Positions 34,401-34,810 of a stretch of 34,810 nucleotides of DNA are shown here, one piece after another. The DNA comes from JBFGJY01 sp041576975. Its GTDB lineage: Bacteria; Pseudomonadota; Gammaproteobacteria; UBA4575. Under the pieces are notes generated by a model. It saw nothing but the letters and a program-made list of their open reading frames with translations. It made no database searches and was not told where the DNA came from. Location of the stretch: NCBI GenBank assembly GCA_041576975.1, contig JBFGJY010000027.1, positions 1-34,810 on the forward strand, written 5' to 3'. Position 1 is the stretch's first letter. Each line of letters begins with the position of its first letter. The position numbers were made by a program, and so were the translations under genes.

Positions 34401-34718
34401 TTAAGTTGCAATCTTTTCAGATCCGCAATTCCAGCATACATTGAAGTGCCCTTCTATTCTTTCTCCGCAGCTAGCGCATGTCCATTCTTGTGGATTTGAT
34501 TTGGTGGATTGAATAAATTCATTAACAATTTTTTTTGCAGGTTCTTTATCTTCTTTATTTATTATCCAGAGTTCAGGCCAAACTTCGATGGGAGGCAATT
34601 CGCCTACACCACCTGAGAGAAATTCATTTTTAATTATAGCTGTAATCCCCTTTTCTTTTAGGAGATCTTTTATTTGATGGATAAATAATGGTGTAGGTTC
34701 ACTGAAGATTCTTTTCAT
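34401..34718 (-). CDS. DUF2007-type protein with zinc ribbon
   Basis: A 105-residue protein. Residues 1-70 (FSEPTPLFIHQIKDLLKEKGITAIIKNE ... ELWIINKEDKEPAKKIVNEF, in part) match the small ferredoxin-like DUF2007 (putative signal-transducing) fold. The C-terminus has CASC (81, 84) and CWNC (95, 98), a zinc-ribbon pair. Function is unknown. It is 540 bp upstream of the E1 operon on the same strand, so it probably has its own transcript. The 92 bp beyond it (34719-34810) show no gene. Confidence 0.82.
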   Translation of the reverse strand: MKRIFSEPTPLFIHQIKDLLKEKGITAIIKNEFLSGGVGELPPIEVWPELWIINKEDKEPAKKIVNEFIQSTKSNPQEWTCASCGERIEGHFNVCWNCGSEKIAT

Positions 34719-34810
34719 ATGAACATTGTAACAAAATTGAATTATCGAAGTTTAACGTTATACCCTTTTTTGTTTTCACCAGTTGTAGAACAATTTGCTT
34801 TAATGATAAC

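Noticed and set aside
1..34810. CRISPR arrays, IS elements, tRNA or rRNA genes
   Set aside because: No regularly spaced repeats, transposase reading frames, cloverleaf-like segments or rRNA-like stretches were found by eye.

Overview
The window is a stretch of bacterial chromosome, almost certainly from a gammaproteobacterium. The evidence is the gene set: an EF-P lysylation module (epmA, efp, epmB), parC/parE, dsbC, xerD, divergent lptFG and pepA, the order pepA-holC-small hypothetical-valS (an order I remember from Pseudomonas, not checked), and a FimX-like type IV pilus regulator. Most of the DNA is AT-rich (sampled lines about 25-40% GC). I cannot name the genus. I saw no rRNA, tRNA, IS element or CRISPR array.

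Layout. 1-3033: the 5' end of an MFS transporter gene behind aroC (minus), then an SCO1/SenC copper protein and phosphatidylserine decarboxylase (plus). 3002-5649: epmA and efp (minus), divergent from epmB; together they encode EF-P and the two enzymes that beta-lysylate it. 5872-9916: a PilZ-like protein of unknown exact role, then a catalytically degenerate REC-PAS-GGDEF-EAL protein like FimX, probably a c-di-GMP receptor pair for pili or motility. 9959-15176: htpX, parC and parE on the minus strand. 15290-18688: an AddA-like helicase-nuclease with no AddB partner in view. 18811-20528: xerD then dsbC. 20786-23366: an RDD membrane protein, then lptF-lptG (LPS export). 23466-28780: pepA, holC, a short conserved-looking gene, and valS. 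28919-29416: a hotdog acyl-CoA thioesterase.

29819-33859 is an accessory cassette of three overlapping minus-strand genes with visibly higher GC in several sampled lines (42-60%). They are a fused alpha-beta 2-oxoacid dehydrogenase E1, an E2-like acyltransferase with a lipoyl domain, an altered HxxxEG catalytic motif and an extra C-terminal four-cysteine ribbon, and a 4'-phosphopantetheinyl transferase with a C-terminal membrane anchor. There is no E3, ACP or synthase gene in view. I infer that the cassette makes or loads an acyl group derived from a 2-oxoacid; the product is unknown. The last gene (34401-34718) is a DUF2007-type protein with its own zinc ribbon.

The second striking theme is a set of short, diverged copies of gene ends beside the intact genes: a parE tail plus a parC head between parE and parC, a holC head between pepA and holC, and a valS tail downstream of the thioesterase. 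Weaker cases lie beside the SCO gene and htpX. They keep reading frame and start or stop codons and differ partly at synonymous sites. This is what is expected if resident genes were replaced by homologues and left terminal stubs. Some stubs may now act as leader ORFs.
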